Shown here in pieces: positions 21,125-24,751 of a stretch of DNA of 24,751 nt. The DNA comes from an uncultured Treponema sp. (GTDB lineage: Bacteria > Spirochaetota > Spirochaetia > Treponematales > Treponemataceae). Both the position numbers and the translations under genes were made by a program. Under the pieces are notes generated by a model. The model was not told where the DNA came from, ran no database searches, and worked only from the letters and a program-made list of their open reading frames with translations. How positions within the stretch are numbered: the first letter of the stretch is position 1; each line of letters starts with the position of its first letter. The stretch spans positions 1 through 24,751 of the forward strand of contig CAKZZO010000136.1 in assembly GCA_937885175.1 (NCBI GenBank). The letters are read 5' to 3'.

Positions 21125-22876
21125 ATGGCAAGAACACAAAAAAGACGGATTAGCGACGTAGAATTTTCTCTCAACAAAGACCTGCACATCTCCTGGGCGA
21201 ATCGCAGTTTTTCAATGCTCTTTAACATTACCAATACCGATGTAAGCCTTGCTGATGTTATTGATGCTGCCGATGCGGACAATTTAAAACACTTTTTGCA
21301 AAATTTTTCTTCCAAAAACCGAAATCATTACACTGTCATCAACCTTAAAGTCGGAAAGAACAAGATTGCATGTATCCTGCATGTGACAAAAAAACAAGGC
21401 GATGTATACACCGTCAACCTCCAGGAACTTCCCTATGCACAGGACGTGATGGACAAGACCATGCTCAAAAACCGTGAGTATTCTGCCCTGCTTTCCAAAT
21501 TCAATTCCTATTTCATCAGGTACAACGGCTCCAAATACGCCCTCACCAGCACAAAGGACATGAAAGACCTCTACGAGGGCAACAAACAAGATTTCATCAT
21601 CAATTTTATAGACTTTTTTGACATCAACACCGAAATTGACGGCTCAAAATACCAACTGAGTACGCTCTTTACTGACATTGAACAGGGGATTACTGACAAA
21701 AAATACCGCCTGCTTTTGACAGACGACAATCACCTTCTGGTAACCACCATGCGGTCAGATGCCCGTAAAAATTATTCGATAATCGGCTTGGTAACACAGC
21801 GGAATACGGCTCTTTCCGACAATTCCTACAGCGAAAAGCGTGACGGTCTTACCAGCCTCTACAACAAGCAGGCAATAACTGACCTTGCCATCAAAAAAAT
21901 TGACATTGCAAAGCAACCAGTCTCTCTCTTCATTATTGACGTGGACAAATTCAAGGAGTTCAACGACAATTTTGGTCATGCATACGGTGACAAAGTGCTG
22001 GTAACCGTGGCAAAAGTAATTCAGGATTCCGTGGGCGAACAGGGCGTGGCAGGAAGAATCGGTGGCGATGAATTTCTCTGCGTTTTGGACAAAACAGACG
22101 AAGAAGAAGTGCGCAATGTGGCCCGCAACATCAAAATGGGAATTCAATGGAGCATTCAGGCCTGTGACCCGGATCAAGTAGTAACCTGCTCCATCGGTAT
22201 TGCCCGCACGCCATGCAATGCAGAAAACTACGATGACCTCTTTAGGCTGGCTGACAAATGTCTCTATATCGCAAAAAAACGGGGAAGAAACTGCTACATC
22301 ATCTACAAGCCTGAAATTCACGGCAAACTGCTTGTGGAACAGGAAGAAAGTGAGCGCAGCACGGCTTCGGGAAAGTATTACATGGAAGGTGCCCTTTCAG
22401 AAATGAACATTATGAAGGCCATCATCCACAAGGAACCCAATTATATAGAAAAAGCCCTCTACATGCTCATGGAATACATCACCGTGCATAAAATCTGCGT
22501 GTACCAGTGGAACAGTAAAACCAAGAAATTTGCAACGTCTTATATCATCGGCAAAGATGAAGTAGACATCCGTCTAAAGCATCTGAATGACTCGGCCGAA
22601 GACTACCTCAAATACATGAACGCCTATGACTTTTTGCATTTGGACAACGTAAACAATTTGGACACCATGGACAAAAAACGCTTTCATATGTATCTGGAAG
22701 ACAACGTTGCCTCCACGCTGGAAATTCTCTGCAAAAGTGAAGATGAAAAATGCAAGGTGCTCATCTGTCTGGACATCTACAAACCATCCCGCACTTTTCA
22801 GGCACAGAAAATTGTGTTTGCAATCATGGCCGCAAAGTTGATTTCGCATGAACTTTTCTGTACAATAGAAGCATGA
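21125..22876 (+). CDS. Cytosolic GGDEF diguanylate cyclase with flanking sensor-like domains
   Basis: A 583-residue protein without membrane spans. Residues 1-105 look PAS-like (LNKDLHISWANRSFSMLFNI). Residues 240-395 are a GGDEF domain with DGLTSLYNK, IDVDKFKEFNDNFGHAYGD and an intact GGDEF at 313-317, so it should make cyclic di-GMP from GTP. The position of the inhibitory I-site (RxxD just before the GGDEF loop) reads VGEQ, so product inhibition is probably absent. Residues about 420-583 resemble a GAF fold (HKICVYQWNSKTKKFATSYI, KCKVLICLDIYKPSRTF) and may sense a ligand. Its TGA overlaps the purD start in ATGA, so the two are translationally coupled unless purD uses its own promoter. Confidence 0.88.
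   Translation: MARTQKRRISDVEFSLNKDLHISWANRSFSMLFNITNTDVSLADVIDAADADNLKHFLQNFSSKNRNHYTVINLKVGKNKIACILHVTKKQGDVYTVNLQELPYAQDVMDKTMLKNREYSALLSKFNSYFIRYNGSKYALTSTKDMKDLYEGNKQDFIINFIDFFDINTEIDGSKYQLSTLFTDIEQGITDKKYRLLLTDDNHLLVTTMRSDARKNYSIIGLVTQRNTALSDNSYSEKRDGLTSLYNKQAITDLAIKKIDIAKQPVSLFIIDVDKFKEFNDNFGHAYGDKVLVTVAKVIQDSVGEQGVAGRIGGDEFLCVLDKTDEEEVRNVARNIKMGIQWSIQACDPDQVVTCSIGIARTPCNAENYDDLFRLADKCLYIAKKRGRNCYIIYKPEIHGKLLVEQEESERSTASGKYYMEGALSEMNIMKAIIHKEPNYIEKALYMLMEYITVHKICVYQWNSKTKKFATSYIIGKDEVDIRLKHLNDSAEDYLKYMNAYDFLHLDNVNNLDTMDKKRFHMYLEDNVASTLEILCKSEDEKCKVLICLDIYKPSRTFQAQKIVFAIMAAKLISHELFCTIEA
22838..22866 (+). promoter_or_regulatory. Putative purD promoter inside the GGDEF gene
   Basis: TTGATT (22838-22843), 17 bp, TACAAT (22861-22866), then 6 nt to the purD ATG at 22873. 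It lies in the last codons of the GGDEF gene and would make a leaderless purD mRNA. Confidence 0.5.
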
Positions 22877-24219
22877 AAATTATCGTTGCAGGTTCAGGCG
22901 GACGCGAGCACGCCATTGCTTATACGCTCGCAAAAAGTTCAGCTGTACAAGAAGTTATCTGTGTTCCCGGAAACGGTGGAACTGCCTTTGAAGAAAAGTG
23001 CCGAAATGTAAATCCTTCCGAAGGGGAAGACACCAAATCCCTCTCATTTAAGGATGCATTTGTAAAAATCGCTCAGGAAGAAAAAGTTGACCTTGCTGTA
23101 ATCGGTCCTGAAGACCCCCTGGCTGACGGCATTGCAGACGCACTGTGGAAGGCAGGCATTCCCACTGTTGGCCCAAAAGCACAGGGTGCGGCACTGGAAG
23201 CCAGCAAAGACGTGGCAAAAGTATTTATGAACAAATACGGCGTTGCTTGCGCTGAGAGCGAAACCTTTACCGACAAAAATGCAGCCCTCGCCTACGTACA
23301 GAAAAAAGGCGCACCCATTGTCATCAAGGCAGATGGACTTGCGGCGGGCAAAGGCGTTGTCGTTGCAAAGACACTGGAAGAAGCACTTCAGGCTGTCCAT
23401 GACTTGATGGAAGACGGCAAGGTGGGGGATGCAGGAAAAAAACTCGTCATCGAAGAATATTTGCAGGGCGTAGAGATTTCCGTGCTGGCTGCCGTAAGCG
23501 TAACTCCGGAAAGTGCAAAGTCAGGCAAGGCAAGCATTGTGCCCTTTCTGCCCGCCCGTGACCACAAACGCCTGCTGGACGGAGCCCTTGGTCCGAACAC
23601 TGGCGGCATGGGAGCAGTCTGCCCCCTCAGCGATGTTTCAGAAGAAACCATGGCACGCTTTGACAAAAATATCCTGCAGCCTACGCTCAAAGGCATGATT
23701 GCCGAAGGCATGGATTATCGGGGATTTATTTTCTTTGGCCTCATGCTCACCAAGGATGGCCCCAAGGCTTTGGAATACAACGTGCGCCTTGGTGACCCAG
23801 AAACACAGGCAGTACTTCCACTGATGAAAAGCGATTTTGCCGCCCTCTGCTGTGCCATTGCAGAACAAAAACTTGCAGACTTTACCCTTACCTGGGAAAA
23901 AGGTTTTCAGGTGGCACCTGTTGCCGTAAGCGGCGGCTATCCCGGCTCCTACAAAAAAGGCATGGAAATCACCATTAATGACAGTGCCCTTATTGCTACT
24001 GGTGCAAAAATCTTTATTGCTGGTGCCATTGCAAACCGCCGTGGTAACAATCCCGGTACGCTGGTCACCAGTGGCGGACGCGTTCTTGCCTGCAGTGCCC
24101 ATGGCGACACTTTTGACGATGCATGGGACAAGGCATACACTGCGCTTAAATCCGTACATTTTGACGGTATGCAGTACCGCAAGGACATTGGGCTTCCCGG
24201 CGCGGCAGAATCAAACTAA
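22873..24219 (+). CDS. purD: Phosphoribosylamine-glycine ligase (GAR synthetase)
   Basis: A 448-residue ATP-grasp enzyme that joins glycine to 5-phosphoribosylamine with ATP, the second step of de novo purine synthesis. Motifs: N-terminal GSGGREHAIAY, PGNGGT, the ATP-grasp loop ADGLAAGKGVVVA, LDGALGPNTGGMGA (235-248) and NVRLGDPETQ (303-312). Slightly longer than the usual about 420-430, with insertions near residues 48-58 and 205-215. No other pur gene is adjacent. The start overlaps the GGDEF stop (ATGA) and also sits 6 nt after TACAAT. A strong terminator follows. Confidence 0.95.
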   Translation: MKIIVAGSGGREHAIAYTLAKSSAVQEVICVPGNGGTAFEEKCRNVNPSEGEDTKSLSFKDAFVKIAQEEKVDLAVIGPEDPLADGIADALWKAGIPTVGPKAQGAALEASKDVAKVFMNKYGVACAESETFTDKNAALAYVQKKGAPIVIKADGLAAGKGVVVAKTLEEALQAVHDLMEDGKVGDAGKKLVIEEYLQGVEISVLAAVSVTPESAKSGKASIVPFLPARDHKRLLDGALGPNTGGMGAVCPLSDVSEETMARFDKNILQPTLKGMIAEGMDYRGFIFFGLMLTKDGPKALEYNVRLGDPETQAVLPLMKSDFAALCCAIAEQKLADFTLTWEKGFQVAPVAVSGGYPGSYKKGMEITINDSALIATGAKIFIAGAIANRRGNNPGTLVTSGGRVLACSAHGDTFDDAWDKAYTALKSVHFDGMQYRKDIGLPGAAESN

Positions 24220-24253
24220 AAAGCAGTCTAACTGAAGAATCGGTTCTAAAAAG

Positions 24254-24294
24254 AAAAAGCGGTCGATTGCTTAATGCAAGTCGGCCGCTTTTTT
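24254..24294. terminator. Bidirectional intrinsic terminator between purD and the STAS gene
   Basis: A GC-rich stem (GCGGTCGATT... with ...AGTCGGCCGC, one bulge, loop TTAAT) flanked by A-run on the left and T-run on the right. It serves purD on the plus strand and the convergent STAS gene on the minus strand. It fills most of the 95-bp gap. Confidence 0.85.
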
Positions 24295-24314
24295 ATGCCT
24301 CTTAAAAAGCAATG

Positions 24315-24611
24315 CTATCTGATGTTCAGGATATCCTTGAAACCCGTAACATCAAAGATGTCCATAACTGTTTCATTTACGTTTGTAATAGTCATGCCAC
24401 CCTTTTTTGCAAAGTTTTTATGGGCAGAGAGCAGTACGCGCAAACCTGCTGAAGAAATATAATCAAGCTTTGCAAAATCAACTGTCAATTCATTTACACC
24501 GTCTGCAACCGCTGCGATTTCTTTTTCCAATTCGGGAGCCGTTACTGTATCTAAACGACCTTCAACACCAATCGTAAGCGTTGTGCCATTCTGATTCTTA
24601 GTAATAGTCAT
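24315..24611 (-). CDS. STAS-domain anti-sigma factor antagonist (SpoIIAA/RsbV type)
   Basis: A 98-residue single STAS domain, the usual size for this family. The motif FAKLDYISSAGLRVLLSAH (46-64) contains the phosphorylatable serine (Ser53 or Ser54). In this family the unphosphorylated form binds an anti-sigma kinase and releases the sigma factor or other partner; no kinase or phosphatase is in the window. A strong Shine-Dalgarno AGAAGGAG lies 8 nt before the ATG and a good promoter is upstream, suggesting high expression. It ends in the shared terminator with purD. Confidence 0.9.
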   Translation of the reverse strand: MTITKNQNGTTLTIGVEGRLDTVTAPELEKEIAAVADGVNELTVDFAKLDYISSAGLRVLLSAHKNFAKKGGMTITNVNETVMDIFDVTGFKDILNIR

Positions 24612-24664
24612 ACATTTACTCCTTCTAATTTAGCGACAAATCGTGCTATATATTACTTATATAA

Positions 24665-24694
24665 AGTATATAACTCTAGACCGCCGTTTGTCAA
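24665..24694 (-). promoter_or_regulatory. Promoter of the STAS gene
   Basis: On the minus strand perfect TTGACA (24694-24689), 18 bp, TATACT (24670-24665); TATATA (24672-24667) with a 16-bp spacer is an alternative. The leader is about 45 nt, AT-rich, and ends in AGAAGGAG. The right copy of the 19-bp repeat begins 2 bp upstream of the -35. Confidence 0.65.
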
Positions 24695-24696
24695 CA

Positions 24697-24715
24697 CCAG
24701 GGCAAACGCATTATA
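24697..24715 (-). repeat. 19-bp repeat, right copy
   Basis: Perfect inverted match of 94-112. Here it abuts the -35 box of the STAS promoter on its upstream side, a typical place for an operator or a second tandem promoter, since it again begins with TATAAT in this orientation. Confidence 0.7.
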
Positions 24716-24751
24716 GATATCGTGCTTGCATATCGGCTGGACAAATGAAAT

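Noticed and set aside
1..24751. CRISPR array, insertion sequence or prophage
   Set aside because: No regularly spaced direct repeats, transposase, integrase or phage structural gene was found in either strand.

Overview
The window is about 24.7 kb of a compact, moderate-GC bacterial chromosome. Protein families point to a spirochaete, most likely a Treponema species. The evidence is relaxed spirochaete-type lipoboxes, a periplasmic-facing LysM protein beside a lytic-transglycosylase lipoprotein, several signal-peptide proteins that look like treponemal hypotheticals, and short intergenic gaps. This is judged from memory of families, not from a search. No phage, insertion sequence, CRISPR array or rRNA was found; the content is mostly housekeeping plus cell envelope.

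Layout. 1-2529 (+): a possible partial gene leaving the left edge on the minus strand, then slyX, an RluA-type pseudouridine synthase and a MATE exporter. 2532-3260 (-): a DUF5662-like protein. 3331-6379 (+): an Lrp/AsnC regulator, a class I/II aminotransferase and a membrane-anchored TPR protein. 6376-9764 (-): rsmE, then a unit of an HExxH protein, an exported hypothetical protein and rsmG. 10031-13184 (+): an M30-like metalloprotease lipoprotein, a small exported protein and an aldo/keto reductase. 13181-14988 (-): an orphan ABC ATPase, tRNA-Ala(CGC) and a HAD phosphatase. 15060-16884 (+): an NlpC/P60 protein with an unusual C-terminal domain and a lipoprotein. 16892-20962 (-): the LysM protein followed by the SLT lipoprotein. 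21125-24219 (+): a GGDEF protein overlapping purD. 24315-24611 (-): a STAS anti-sigma-factor antagonist.

Three themes stand out. First, at seven genes a -10-like hexamer ends only 6-7 nt before the start codon (slyX, the 8819 gene, rsmE, the ABC ATPase, the HAD gene, the NlpC gene, purD), suggesting leaderless mRNAs; other genes have clear Shine-Dalgarno sites. Second, the LysM protein begins with what aligns, from memory, as the complete beta-sandwich substrate-binding domain of DnaK/HSP70 without an ATPase. It continues with an acidic region carrying repeated DDFS/DLPDFDD motifs, one membrane span and a C-terminal LysM, and lies upstream of a lytic transglycosylase. This is the best candidate for an undescribed system here. 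Third, the TPR, LysM and NlpC genes are preceded by (G/A/T)CCGATAA, resembling the sigma-28 (FliA/SigD) -10 box, so envelope genes may be tied to the motility regulon.

Non-coding structure includes a 19-bp inverted repeat near both window ends, an 87-bp MITE-like palindromic element in the leader of the metalloprotease gene, a palindrome cluster after rsmE, and an 18-bp inverted copy of the tRNA T-arm close to tRNA-Ala.
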